Positions 55,039-64,000 of a stretch of DNA of 64,000 bases are shown piece by piece. Made by a program: the position numbers and the translations under genes. The stretch is from contig CBCXVT010000038.1 in the NCBI GenBank assembly GCA_965178635.1, positions 16,104-80,103 of the forward strand. The letters run 5' to 3'. The first letter of the stretch is position 1, and every line of letters begins with the position of its first letter. The stretch comes from GCA-2733415 sp965178635. Lineage in GTDB: Bacteria; Bacteroidota; Bacteroidia; Flavobacteriales; Flavobacteriaceae. A model generated the notes under the pieces. The model was not told where the DNA came from. It saw only the letters and a list, made by a program, of their open reading frames with translations, and searched no databases.

Positions 55039-55812
55039 TTAAAATTTATTTGTTAGTTGACGTAATTTAATAGCTGTCAATACTTTTTTAGTATATAATG
55101 GGAAATCTGCGTTTTGAATCCAATTGTAATAACCAGGTTCGCTTTGCAATACGTCTTCAACTAGTCTTCCTTTGTTTTTACCAAAGCTAAACGTTTCTTG
55201 ACCTTCTTTATTGTAAACTATAAACCCCGCAAAATCTGCACTTTTTTTACGTGTGCTAAACTCACTTAAATCTTTAATGTTATTTTCTAAATCTGGATAA
55301 CGTTCCAATTGCGCTAATAAAATTTCATAAGTAGCATTGGTATCTACTGCTGCAGAATGTGCCCCATCAAGATCTTTACCACAGTAAAATTTATATCCAG
55401 CACTTAATGTACGTTGTTCTTTTTTATGAAAGATAGTCTGCACATCTACAGTTACCGTATTCTTCATATCGAAATCAATTTCTGCACGTAACATTTCTTC
55501 TGCTAATAATGGAATATCAAAACGGTCAGAATTAAAACCTGCCAAATCAGAGTCTTTTATCATTTGATACACAACTGGTGCCAACTCTTTAAATATTGGT
55601 TCATTAGCAACTTTTTCATCAGTAATCCCGTGAACTGCTGTAGTTTCAGCTGGTATTTTCATTTCCGGATTTACCAACCACGTTTTACTTTCTTTATTAC
55701 CATTTGGAAACACTTTTAATATAGATATTTCCACTATTCTATCTTTTGACACCTGAATACCTGTTGTTTCTAGATCGAAAAAACAAATAGGCTTATATAA
55801 CTTTAACTCCAT
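55039..55812 (-). CDS. 3'-5' exonuclease, DNA polymerase III epsilon-like
   Basis: 257 aa from the ATG at 55812 (MELKLYKPICFFDLETTGI). DEDD exonuclease motifs: FDLETTG, NSDRFDIPLL and the HSAAVDTNAT block. A C-terminal region with FGKNKGRLVEDVL and YYNWIQNADFP resembles a short DNA-binding extension seen in flavobacterial copies. It may proofread DNA or degrade RNA ends; not the polymerase-bound epsilon by sequence alone. Confidence 0.9.
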   Translation of the reverse strand: MELKLYKPICFFDLETTGIQVSKDRIVEISILKVFPNGNKESKTWLVNPEMKIPAETTAVHGITDEKVANEPIFKELAPVVYQMIKDSDLAGFNSDRFDIPLLAEEMLRAEIDFDMKNTVTVDVQTIFHKKEQRTLSAGYKFYCGKDLDGAHSAAVDTNATYEILLAQLERYPDLENNIKDLSEFSTRKKSADFAGFIVYNKEGQETFSFGKNKGRLVEDVLQSEPGYYNWIQNADFPLYTKKVLTAIKLRQLTNKF

Positions 55813-55831
55813 TAACACATGTATTTATCAA

Positions 55832-55839
55832 CAAATATA
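55832..55839 (-). promoter_or_regulatory. -7 box of the exonuclease-FAH-Hpt-cinA transcript
   Basis: TATATTTG on the minus strand, exact consensus, 20 bp before the ATG. A TTG lies 24 bp upstream, one bp beyond the normal spacing. Confidence 0.5.
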
Positions 55840-56001
55840 CAATGTATTTTAGTAGATGCCTGCCAAAAAATCATTATCTTTAAGTTGCCTATTTATCAAT
55901 TTCCATTGATATTATAACACCAAATTAACCACTTCCTACTTGGTTATTTAAGTTTTAACCTTACACTTCACCATAATTATAGTGTTGCCAATTATTGATT
56001 T

Positions 56002-56364
56002 ATGAAAAAATTAATACCCATAGTTTGTTTTATATTTACTTGTTTCTGCTGTTTTAGTCAACAACAAGAAGCTATAACTATCATTCAAAAAAACACAAAA
56101 CATCACATTAAATTATTTGCAGTAAACCACACTCCTGGTGCGAAAAAAATATTGGTTGAGCTCGATGCCTTTGGCTTTAGAAGAAAATCATTTCAACCTA
56201 TCTATAAAACAATTAATGCTAATGATACGCTTTTATTGACAACTTTAGTGAAACGTAGCAATGTAGGCTTAAAGCTAAATTACGAATTGTATTATGATAC
56301 CAGATTAGAACTACACCAGTTGCAACAGTCTAAAAAAAAGAAAGCACAAAAAAAGCGCACTTAA
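56002..56364 (+). CDS. Secreted protein of unknown function
   Basis: 120 aa. Signal peptide ending CCFSQ, a short beta-rich body, and a very basic C-terminus (KKKKAQKKRT). I recognise no family. The last codons lie inside a terminator hairpin. Confidence 0.6.
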   Translation: MKKLIPIVCFIFTCFCCFSQQQEAITIIQKNTKHHIKLFAVNHTPGAKKILVELDAFGFRRKSFQPIYKTINANDTLLLTTLVKRSNVGLKLNYELYYDTRLELHQLQQSKKKKAQKKRT

Positions 56365-56379
56365 TATAGTGCGCTTTTT
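56348..56379. terminator. Terminator overlapping the end of the secreted protein gene
   Basis: Stem AGCGCAC / GTGCGCT with an 8-nt loop containing the stop codon, A before and T5 after. It also serves the converging E2 gene. Confidence 0.8.
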
Positions 56380-56401
56380 AACTGTATGATTCTATATAAT
56401 T

Positions 56402-57715
56402 TTAGAAATCTCTATTGACATCCCAAGCTTCTAGATAATCTGCAACACATTTAGCAAACATACCTCCTAAAGCACCGTCAATAACTCTGTGGTCATATGA
56501 GTGAGATAAGTACATTTTCATTCGTATACCAATAAAATCACCTTCTGGTGTTTCAATTACAGCTGGTGTTTTACGAATAGAACCTAAAGCTAAAATCCCT
56601 ACTTGTGGTTGATTGATAATTGGCGTACCCATGATACTTCCGAAGTTACCAACATTTGTTACTGTATAAGTACCACCTTGAATATCATCCGGACTTAACT
56701 TACCAGCCCTTGCAGTATTAGCTAAGTTGTTAACAGCTTTTGCCATTCCAACAAGGTTTAATTGATCAGCATTTTTAATTACTGGCACAATTAAATTCCC
56801 ATCAGGTAAAGCTGCTGCCATACCTAAATTAATATTTTTACGTTGAATGATATTATCACCATCAATAGACACATTCATTCCAGGGTATTTCTTTAACGCA
56901 TGTGCAACAGCCTCCATAAAGATTGGTGTGAATGTTAACTTCTCACCTTCTCTTTTTTGGAATGCATCTTTAACTTTCGCTCTCCAGTTCCAAATATTAG
57001 TCACATCACACTCTACAAAAGATTGCACATGTGCAGAAGTTTGCACAGAGTTAACCATATGACCAGAAATCAGTTTACGCATTCTAGACATTGCCACAAC
57101 CTCATCACCTTCTTGTAAAGTAACCGAAGTCTTTACTGGTGCTTTTGGAGCAGCAGGTTTTGTAGGAGCTACTGTTTTAGGTGTAGCTGGCGTTGCAACT
57201 GGAGCATTACCTCTATTCTTAAGATATGCCAACATGTCGTTTTTAGTTACACGTCCGTCTTTACCAGAACCATTAATTGCTTCAAGTTCTGCTAATGAAA
57301 CCCCTTCTTCCTTTGCCATATTTTTAACTAATGGCGAATAGAATTTATCAGAATCAGAAAAATCAGCTACAGCCGCAACCGAATCTTTAGCTTCTACAAT
57401 TGTTTTTTCAATTTCTGCAACCGCAGCAGGAGCGGTATCTTGTTTAGGCTCAGAAACAGTAACGCTACCTTCACCTTCAGTTTCTATAATTGCAATTGTT
57501 TGCCCTACAGCAACAACATCATCAATATTAAAAAGTACTTCAACTAAAACACCATTCACTTCTGATGGTACTTCAGAATCTACTTTATCTGTAGCTATTT
57601 CTAGAACCGGCTCATCCATTTCAATGGTGTCACCAACTTCTTTTAACCAAGATGTTATGGTTGCTTCTGCAACACTTTCTCCCATTTTAGGAAGTTTTAA
57701 TTCAAACTTTGCCAT
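56402..57715 (-). CDS. 2-oxo acid dehydrogenase E2 component (dihydrolipoamide acyltransferase)
   Basis: 437 aa. Lipoyl domain with the lipoylated Lys in EIATDKVDSEVPSEV (about residue 43), a peripheral-subunit-binding domain (about 125-160, VKNMAKEEGVSL), an Ala/Pro linker and a catalytic domain with SYDHRVIDGALGG. EIATDKVDSEV is frequent in branched-chain 2-oxo acid and 2-oxoglutarate E2s; pyruvate is less likely. No E1 or E3 gene is beside it. Confidence 0.9.
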   Translation of the reverse strand: MAKFELKLPKMGESVAEATITSWLKEVGDTIEMDEPVLEIATDKVDSEVPSEVNGVLVEVLFNIDDVVAVGQTIAIIETEGEGSVTVSEPKQDTAPAAVAEIEKTIVEAKDSVAAVADFSDSDKFYSPLVKNMAKEEGVSLAELEAINGSGKDGRVTKNDMLAYLKNRGNAPVATPATPKTVAPTKPAAPKAPVKTSVTLQEGDEVVAMSRMRKLISGHMVNSVQTSAHVQSFVECDVTNIWNWRAKVKDAFQKREGEKLTFTPIFMEAVAHALKKYPGMNVSIDGDNIIQRKNINLGMAAALPDGNLIVPVIKNADQLNLVGMAKAVNNLANTARAGKLSPDDIQGGTYTVTNVGNFGSIMGTPIINQPQVGILALGSIRKTPAVIETPEGDFIGIRMKMYLSHSYDHRVIDGALGGMFAKCVADYLEAWDVNRDF

Positions 57716-57800
57716 ATTCTTAAAGTATAAGTGAATTATTAATTTCAGTCTGCGAATTTAATAAATAAAAATAGAAAAAGTTAAGATTTAAACAATAAAA

Positions 57801-58790
57801 TTAGCTCATAAACCTAACCTCTCCTCTACTCTTTGAACTCTTGCTTCCTATTGAAAAACCGGAGTTGTTTAATAAAATTTTATAATAATTGTCTTGCCTT
57901 GAGAACAACTCAATCATTTGCTTAAATGATTGTTGCTCTGTACTCAACGTTTTTTCTGGCCTATCTTTCAAACTTTTCTCTTTAAAGAAAACATTAAATA
58001 AAGGGATAATTTTCACTCCTACGTTTACTACAATATCAAACAAGATATTTGTGTTAAAGTACTTTTGATAAAACAATTGCATTGCGCCATAAAAACGCTT
58101 TGCATACACTGCATCTTTTAATGTGCTCTCTCCTTTATAATGTATCACGGTAGTTTTACCATAATAGTAATTATCATACCCTTTGTTAATAACACTATAT
58201 GATAAATCGATATCTTCACCATACATAAAATACCGCTCATCAAAACCACCAACTTCTTGATATACTTGTTTTGATAACAACATAAATGCTCCCACAAAAA
58301 TTGGTACCTTAGCTACATCTTCCTCCATTACTTCAGAAACATAATAACCTTTAGATAATCCAAAAAGTTTTTTGATTGCTATTCGCGGTGTTGGCACATG
58401 CCGTTTACTTTCTGGAAGAAATTGACCTGAACCATCGATAAGTTTACAACTTACAATTCCTAAATTTTGCTGAGTTTCTACAAATGATAGTAATTCTGTA
58501 AATGTATCTTCTGCAACAACTGTGTCAGGATTTAAAATACATACATATTCTCCTTGTGCAGTTGCAACTCCTTGATTATTTGCTTTTGAAAAGCCAATAT
58601 TTTCATTATTAGGGATAAGTGTGACATCAGGAAATAATTCCGACACCATTTCACAACTATTATCTGGAGACTTATTATCAACCACAATTATCTCAGCATC
58701 TATTGATATTATTGCAGCCTGTACACTTCTTAGACATAATTCTAAAAAATAACGCACATTATAATTTACAATAATTACTGATAGCTTCAT
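57801..58790 (-). CDS. Glycosyltransferase family 2 protein
   Basis: 329 aa. GT-A start LSVIIVNYNVRYFLELCL, the DxD-like ILNPDTVV, and the acceptor-side motif FMYGEDIDLSYSV. One hydrophobic C-terminal stretch (about 255-275) may touch the membrane. It resembles rhamnosyl/galactosyl transferases for surface polysaccharide. The sugar is unknown, and no polysaccharide cluster surrounds it. Confidence 0.9.
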   Translation of the reverse strand: MKLSVIIVNYNVRYFLELCLRSVQAAIISIDAEIIVVDNKSPDNSCEMVSELFPDVTLIPNNENIGFSKANNQGVATAQGEYVCILNPDTVVAEDTFTELLSFVETQQNLGIVSCKLIDGSGQFLPESKRHVPTPRIAIKKLFGLSKGYYVSEVMEEDVAKVPIFVGAFMLLSKQVYQEVGGFDERYFMYGEDIDLSYSVINKGYDNYYYGKTTVIHYKGESTLKDAVYAKRFYGAMQLFYQKYFNTNILFDIVVNVGVKIIPLFNVFFKEKSLKDRPEKTLSTEQQSFKQMIELFSRQDNYYKILLNNSGFSIGSKSSKSRGEVRFMS

Positions 58791-58923
58791 TTAAGTGATT
58801 TGCATTTAATTTCTGGATAAATATACTTCAAATTTCGAAGTAGTAAATAAAAATAGTTAGAGTATTATGTAACAAATAGCCATAAATTTTGTCTTATCTA
58901 CAAATCAAAACAAAAACTTAGAA

Positions 58924-60777
58924 ATGAGAAAAATTACTCTTGCTGTATTATCGCTATCGTTTTTAGTAGCGTGTAAATCACAAAAAACGACTACAACTAA
59001 AAAAATAGCTACTGAAACATCAGTAAACATTAACTTAAACACTATCATTGATGATAAAGTACAGGTAGAAATGACGCCTATTGGTTTCACAACTACATCT
59101 GCAACTTTTCATATCCCTAAAACAGTTCCTGGAACATATTCTACGGACAACTACGGAAAATATATTGAAAACTTCAAAGCTTTAGACGCTAGCGGTAATG
59201 AACTAACTGTAACTCATACAGATGACAATTCATGGCAGATAGACAATGCAAAAGCCATTTCAAAAATCACCTACTTAGTTAATGACACCTACGATATTGA
59301 AGGAACGCACGATGTGTTTTCTCCAGCCGGAACTAACATCTTAGAAGGAAAAAACTTCATGTTAAACCTTCACGGATTTGTAGGATACTTTAAAGAACAC
59401 CAAGAGTTACCATATAAAATCAACATTACACATCCTGCTAACTTAATAGGAAACACTTCTCTAACTGATGTTGACCCTGCTGTAGATAAAGATACATTTA
59501 TCGCTAAAAGATATTTTGAAGTTACTGATAATCCAATCATGTATGCTGAGCCAAACAATGCTACATTCAAAGTTGGAAACATGGAAATTTTGTTAAGTGT
59601 ATACTCTCCAAGTAACACTTTGAAAGCTTCAGACTTGAAAGAGAAAATGGAGACAATGATGAATGCTCAAAAAACATTTTTAGGTGAAGTTGACGCAACT
59701 AAAAAATATGCAATCTTATTGTATATGTCAACTATGCAAGATGATGCTAACGGATTTGGAGCTTTAGAGCACCATACATCTACAACTGTTGTTTTTCCTG
59801 AAATGATGCCTGCTCAAGCTTTAGCAGAATCAATGAAAGATGTTGTAGCTCATGAGTTTTTTCATATTCTAACACCATTATCTGTTCATTCTGAAGAGAT
59901 TCATAATTTTGATTATAGTGACCCAAAAATGTCTGAACACTTATGGATGTATGAAGGAGTAACCGAGTACTTCGCTAACTTATTTCAAGTAAATCAAGAT
60001 TTAATTGATGAGTATGAATTTTACGGTAGAGTTTTAGGAAAAATTAACGGGTCAAAGCGTTACAATGATGCTATGTCTTTTACTAAAATGAGTAAAAACA
60101 TTTTAGAAGAGCCATACAAACCAAACTACGCAAACGTTTATGAAAAAGGCGCATTAATTGGTATGTGTATTGATCTAATTATCAGAGAAGAAAGCAATGG
60201 TGAACATGGAATATTAGACATGATGAAAACATTATCAGCTAAATATGGTGTTGAAAAACCATTTATTGATGCTGTTTTATTTGATGATATTACTGGAATT
60301 ACTTATCCAGAAGTAAGAACATTTATTAACACCCATGTGGTTGGTGATACACCAATTGATTATGATTCTTTCTTCAAAAAATTAGGTTTAAGCATGCAAA
60401 GTAAAGAAGCAAAAACTGGTTACTTACTTAAGGATATGCAAACGCCTTATATTTCTGCAGATCAAAAAACAAAAGAAGTATTTTTCTTAACTCAAACTAA
60501 TTCATTTTTAACAACTTTAGGTGTTAAACCAAATGATAGATTAGTATCAATCGACGGTACCGATTACAATTTAACTAACATTCAAGCCTTAGTTGGTACT
60601 TCTTTCGGATGGTCAGTTGGTGATGCTATTAAAATGGTTGTAAAAAGAGAAGGAAAAGAAATTACTTTAGAAGGAAAAGTTATTGAACCAATGGGTACTT
60701 CATATACTCTGGCTCCAGATGATTTACCTGCTACAGACAAACGCGTCATACTAAGAAACGCTTGGATCAAAAACTAA
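58924..60777 (+). CDS. M61 family metallopeptidase, lipoprotein
   Basis: 617 aa. Lipobox VAC (Cys 17). A beta-sandwich N-terminal domain precedes the zinc site HEFFH, with the third ligand and catalytic environment in WMYEGVTEYFANLF. A C-terminal PDZ-like domain (about 490-590, LGVKPNDRLVSIDG) follows. This is the layout of glycyl aminopeptidase-like M61 enzymes. It is probably periplasmic or outer-membrane bound. Confidence 0.93.
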   Translation: MRKITLAVLSLSFLVACKSQKTTTTKKIATETSVNINLNTIIDDKVQVEMTPIGFTTTSATFHIPKTVPGTYSTDNYGKYIENFKALDASGNELTVTHTDDNSWQIDNAKAISKITYLVNDTYDIEGTHDVFSPAGTNILEGKNFMLNLHGFVGYFKEHQELPYKINITHPANLIGNTSLTDVDPAVDKDTFIAKRYFEVTDNPIMYAEPNNATFKVGNMEILLSVYSPSNTLKASDLKEKMETMMNAQKTFLGEVDATKKYAILLYMSTMQDDANGFGALEHHTSTTVVFPEMMPAQALAESMKDVVAHEFFHILTPLSVHSEEIHNFDYSDPKMSEHLWMYEGVTEYFANLFQVNQDLIDEYEFYGRVLGKINGSKRYNDAMSFTKMSKNILEEPYKPNYANVYEKGALIGMCIDLIIREESNGEHGILDMMKTLSAKYGVEKPFIDAVLFDDITGITYPEVRTFINTHVVGDTPIDYDSFFKKLGLSMQSKEAKTGYLLKDMQTPYISADQKTKEVFFLTQTNSFLTTLGVKPNDRLVSIDGTDYNLTNIQALVGTSFGWSVGDAIKMVVKREGKEITLEGKVIEPMGTSYTLAPDDLPATDKRVILRNAWIKN

Positions 60778-60801
60778 TTCATCTTTTAAAATAATACATT
60801 C

Positions 60802-60840
60802 CAAAACGCCATCAGATCATTCAATTCTGATGGCGTTTTG
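60802..60840. terminator. Terminator after the M61 peptidase gene
   Basis: Stem CAAAACGCCATCAGA / TCTGATGGCGTTTTG, 9-nt loop. Confidence 0.87.
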
Positions 60841-60929
60841 TTGTTTCTCTAGTTGTTTTCCTAAAATCCTCTTAAAAAAAACGGCATCCTAAGTTTTTTA
60901 GTTATTTTTGAGCATATAAATTTTTCAGC

Positions 60930-62669
60930 TTGAAATTACATCTTTCTACATATATAGTCATATTCTTATGCTTCAATTGCATGTTAAGCTTTTCTCAGGA
61001 AAAGAAGAAAATTAGAGTTACCGCGCCTTACTACGATAAAAATGAGGCAGAATTTCCAGGAGCAACTATATTAACACGTAACAGCAAACGACAAATCTAT
61101 ATTGAACATGATGGTATAGAAATGTGGTGCGATAAAGCATACCATTATTCAAAAGAAGATTCTATTTCTGCTTTCGGAAAAGTCTTAATTAAACAAGGCG
61201 ACACTATAAAACTGACTAGTAAGGTTGCCAATTACAGCGGAAAAACCCAATTAGCATTTACTGCTGGAGATGTTCTTTTAACTGAACCAAAATCAACCCT
61301 TAGAACAGATACTTTATATTTTGATAAAATAAAACAACAAGCCTACTATAAAACTGGTGGTGTTGTACATCATGAAGATAATGTAATCAACAGTTATATC
61401 GGGAAATACAACATGGAAAGTCAGAAATACCAATTTATAGGTGATGTTGACATTAAAAACCCAGAGTATACTTTAAACTCAAGTCAGTTAGATTTCTATT
61501 CTAATTCTGGAGTAGCGTATATGTACGGAAAATCTGTCATTAAACACAAAAACACAACTATTCATTGTGAACGAGGTTATTATGACACCAATGCCGATTT
61601 AGGATATTTCGTTAAAAACTCGAAAATATTTTACAACAACAGAATTGTAGAAGGCGATAGTTTATATTTCAACCAAAAAACAAATTTCGCATCAGCAACA
61701 AATAATATAAAAATCACAGATACTATTAATAAAAGCATAGTCACTGGTCATTACGCAGAAGTCTATAAAGCAAAAGATTCTGTTTTTATTACAAAAAGAG
61801 CTCTTGTAAAATCATTCCAACAAAATGACTCACTTTATATTCATGCAGATACCTTAATGATCACTGGTAAAGCAAAAGAACGTATTATTAGAGGATTTAA
61901 AAACGCACGTTTATTTAAAACTGATATGAACGGGAAATGTGACTCCATTCATATCAATCAAAAAACTGGTGTTACAAAACTAATTCATAAACCAGTAATT
62001 TGGTCTGGTAATAGCCAAATGACTGGTGATACAATTCAGCTAATCAACAATATTAGAACAGACAAATTAGATTCCTTAAAGGTATTTTACAACACCTTTA
62101 TTATTCATAAAGATTCTATAGATGGGTTTAATCAAGTAAAAGGAAAAGAACTTATCGGTCTGTTTAATAAAGAAAATGAACTCTATAATGTTGATATCAA
62201 CAAAAACGCAGAACATATTCAATACTCCAGAAAAGATAACGGTGAACTTATAGGAATAAGTAAAACTTTGAGTAGTTCTATAAATTTAGGATTTGTAAAC
62301 AATGAAATTGAAGAAGCTACTTATATCGGTAGTCCAGAAGGTGATTTAACACCAGACTCCATGTATCCAAAAAACGCTCGAAAGCTAAGAGGTTTTAATT
62401 GGCGAGGCGATGAACGTATTCTCTCTGTAGAAGACTTATTTAAAGACGACCCTCCGTTAGAATTAGTAAAAATCAAAGGTTTAGAAGAACGTGTTTTAGA
62501 ACCGAAAGATGACGAATTACGAAGCATTTCCAAAGCAAAAAAAACTACTAAACCAAAGCTTTTACAACCAGAAATTACACCAATAAAAAAGAAAAAACAT
62601 TTTAAAAAGAAATTTAATCCAAAGTTTAAGACGTCAAAAAAGAGAACATCTCTTATAAAAAATGATTAA
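60930..62669 (+). CDS. OstA-like (LptA/LptD N-terminal fold) periplasmic protein
   Basis: 579 aa. TTG start at 60930, signal peptide ending LSFSQ. Repeated short beta-strand units such as AFGKVLIKQGDTIKLTSK and DTLYFDKIKQQAYY are the OstA jelly roll that carries lipopolysaccharide in LptA and LptD. A Lys-rich tail (about 530-579) follows. It is likely part of the lipopolysaccharide bridge served by LptB. The aminotransferase gene follows after 5 bp. Confidence 0.87.
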   Translation: MKLHLSTYIVIFLCFNCMLSFSQEKKKIRVTAPYYDKNEAEFPGATILTRNSKRQIYIEHDGIEMWCDKAYHYSKEDSISAFGKVLIKQGDTIKLTSKVANYSGKTQLAFTAGDVLLTEPKSTLRTDTLYFDKIKQQAYYKTGGVVHHEDNVINSYIGKYNMESQKYQFIGDVDIKNPEYTLNSSQLDFYSNSGVAYMYGKSVIKHKNTTIHCERGYYDTNADLGYFVKNSKIFYNNRIVEGDSLYFNQKTNFASATNNIKITDTINKSIVTGHYAEVYKAKDSVFITKRALVKSFQQNDSLYIHADTLMITGKAKERIIRGFKNARLFKTDMNGKCDSIHINQKTGVTKLIHKPVIWSGNSQMTGDTIQLINNIRTDKLDSLKVFYNTFIIHKDSIDGFNQVKGKELIGLFNKENELYNVDINKNAEHIQYSRKDNGELIGISKTLSSSINLGFVNNEIEEATYIGSPEGDLTPDSMYPKNARKLRGFNWRGDERILSVEDLFKDDPPLELVKIKGLEERVLEPKDDELRSISKAKKTTKPKLLQPEITPIKKKKHFKKKFNPKFKTSKKRTSLIKND

Positions 62670-62674
62670 CTTTT

Positions 62675-63856
62675 ATGACAACTGATTTTTTAAAATACCA
62701 AGCACAAACTACACCCCACCCTTTAGCATTAGAAATTTCTCATGCTAAAGGAAGTTACATTTATGACACTTCTAGCAAACGCTATTTAGACTTTGTTGCT
62801 GGCGTTTCTGCGTGTACATTAGGACATCAACATCCGAAAGTTACAAACGCCATCAAAACACAATTGGACAAATACACACATGTTATGGTATATGGTGAGT
62901 ATGTTCAAACACCATCAGTACAACTGGCAAAGCTACTAGCAAGTCATTTACCAGAATATTTAGAGAAAACATATCTAGTAAATTCAGGTACAGAAGCCAT
63001 TGAAGGGGCTATGAAACTTGCTAAACGCGCCACGGGACGTAGTGAAATCATTGCTGCTAAAAACGCGTATCACGGTAACACCCAAGGCGCAATGAGCATA
63101 ATGGGTTTCGAAGAGCGCAAGCAAGCATTCAGACCTCTATTACCAGATGTAAATTTTATTGAGTTTAATAATACTGATGAACTTTTAAAAATCACAACAA
63201 AAACAGCTGCTGTCGTTTTAGAAACTATTCAAGGTGGCGCTGGTTTTATTGAACCAATAAATAACTACTTAGCAAAAGTAAAGCAACGCTGTCAAGACGT
63301 TGGCGCTTTATTAATATTAGATGAAATTCAACCAGGTTTCGGACGTACGGGAAAATTGTTTGGTTTTGAACACTACAATTGCACTCCAGACATTCTGGTT
63401 ATGGGAAAAGGTATGGGTGGCGGAATGCCAATTGGCGCATTTTCTGCCTCTAATAAGCTCATGACGTTATTGCAGGATAATCCAAAATTAGGACACATTA
63501 CCACTTTTGGCGGTCATCCTGTCATAGCTTCTGCTGCACTCGCAACATTAAAAGAAATCACCGAAAGCAACTTAATGCAAGAGGCAATAGAAAAAGAAGC
63601 ATTAATACGAAAGCACCTTGCTCATCCTCTCATAAAAGAGATTCGTGGTAAAGGCCTCATGCTTGCCGCACTAGTTGACAATGCTGAACTTTGTAGTAGT
63701 ATCATCTTAAAATGTCAAGACAACGGATTAATCTTATTTTGGTTATTGTTCGAACCTAAAGCCATCAGAATTACACCTCCTTTAACCATTTCTAATGATG
63801 AAATTATTGAAGGCTGCAACATAATTACCGCCATTCTCAACAAGCTACAGGACTAA
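62675..63856 (+). CDS. Class III aminotransferase (acetylornithine/aspartate aminotransferase family)
   Basis: 393 aa PLP enzyme. VNSGTEAIEGAMKLAK, LLILDEIQPGFGRTG, and the PLP-binding Lys in VMGKGMGGGMPIGAFS. It resembles flavobacterial acetylornithine/ornithine-type aminotransferases, but no arg gene lies nearby, so the substrate is open. Confidence 0.9.
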   Translation: MTTDFLKYQAQTTPHPLALEISHAKGSYIYDTSSKRYLDFVAGVSACTLGHQHPKVTNAIKTQLDKYTHVMVYGEYVQTPSVQLAKLLASHLPEYLEKTYLVNSGTEAIEGAMKLAKRATGRSEIIAAKNAYHGNTQGAMSIMGFEERKQAFRPLLPDVNFIEFNNTDELLKITTKTAAVVLETIQGGAGFIEPINNYLAKVKQRCQDVGALLILDEIQPGFGRTGKLFGFEHYNCTPDILVMGKGMGGGMPIGAFSASNKLMTLLQDNPKLGHITTFGGHPVIASAALATLKEITESNLMQEAIEKEALIRKHLAHPLIKEIRGKGLMLAALVDNAELCSSIILKCQDNGLILFWLLFEPKAIRITPPLTISNDEIIEGCNIITAILNKLQD

Positions 63857-63979
63857 ACGGCTTAATTTTTGTAACTTAACATAGTAAAGGCTGTTAACTA
63901 ATTTGTGAATAAGTAATAGCACAGATGAGTTTCAACAGTTATTCTTAATAGTAATTTTAAGTAACTAAAAAGAGGTGCT
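63857..63979. other. Gap before the right-edge gene
   Basis: 123 bp, AT-rich. I see no full promoter; TAATTTG near 63899 is one base short of the consensus. Confidence 0.35.
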
Positions 63980-64000
63980 ATGCAATTAAGCCATGATGAC
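63980..64000 (+). CDS. Start of a further gene, partial
   Basis: ATG at 63980 gives MQLSHDD before the window ends, preceded by AGAGGTG at a suitable distance for ribosome binding. Only seven codons are visible; no product can be named. Confidence 0.4.

Noticed and set aside
1..64000. Defence islands, toxin-antitoxin pairs, integrases, phage genes, CRISPR
   Set aside because: None found on either strand; nearly all the DNA is occupied by core genes.

Overview
The window looks like chromosomal DNA from a marine-type member of the Flavobacteriaceae (Bacteroidetes). Supporting signs are the AT-rich sequence, gliding-motility genes gldF/gldG, two secreted proteins with type IX secretion (T9SS) C-terminal domains, Bacteroidetes-type promoters (TTG, 18-22 bp, TAnnTTTG), few Shine-Dalgarno sites, small family-typical proteins (DUF4295, DUF2853), the long form of GAPDH, and gene orders such as rpmB-rpmG-DUF4295-ftsY. 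The genus is not decided by what I can see. I saw no tRNA, rRNA, CRISPR array, prophage or insertion sequence, and no gap between genes exceeds about 300 bp.

Layout. 1-6034 (minus): recQ-pabB-tilS-dsbD, with dsbD running off the left edge. 6288-9296 (plus): kdsD, tatC (frameshifted), an AhpD-like protein and lptB. 9326-12347 (minus): pssA with a GH25 lysozyme, then a GNAT acetyltransferase with prmC. 12386-15945 (plus): LEA-like lipoprotein, ribD, HAD hydrolase, EamA transporter, YigZ. 15947-19235: thioesterase (minus), then dnaA, a low-molecular-weight phosphatase and an RsmI-like methyltransferase (plus). 19300-22409 (minus): transglycosylase-like protein, mltG, GNAT, dapF (two frameshifts). 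22602-27384 (plus): DegP protease, gap, a coiled-coil membrane protein, trmD, rplS. 27463-28608 (minus): cysteine desulfurase. 28720-36613 (plus): Ca-binding-repeat lipoprotein, a T9SS protein, a degenerate DEAD-box protein, gldF-(BamE-like)-gldG, dnaN. 36697-40380 (minus): CvfB-like, DUF2853, menD, recR. 40483-45513: sodium symporter, FKBP, CoA-binding protein (minus), TonB receptor-like protein. 45600-50915: fabH (minus), htpG, arylsulfotransferase, a small hypothetical protein. 50974-55812 (minus): ftsY, DUF4295, rpmG, rpmB, cinA, Hpt, FAH hydrolase, exonuclease. 56002-63856: secreted hypothetical, lipoyl E2 and glycosyltransferase (both minus), M61 peptidase, OstA-like protein, class III aminotransferase.

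Most of the content is core housekeeping: replication (dnaA, dnaN, recQ, recR), translation (tilS, trmD, prmC, L19, L28, L33, ftsY), envelope construction (kdsD, lptB, OstA-like, mltG, dapF, pssA, tatC) and envelope quality control (DegP, FKBP, HtpG). I found no clear new mobile or defence system. The points most worth a second look are: (1) five single-base length changes in A/T homopolymers that break or truncate four genes, most likely sequence errors; (2) four exact 11-bp tandem repeats before degP that recur as two copies before the TonB receptor gene, like an OmpR-family operator; (3) a hairpin leader before rplS; (4) a 29-bp perfect inverted repeat between degP and gap; (5) an arylsulfotransferase gene bracketed by two identical 30-bp terminators; (6) a helicase-like protein with degenerate motifs beside the gld genes; (7) a BamE-like protein coupled between gldF and gldG.
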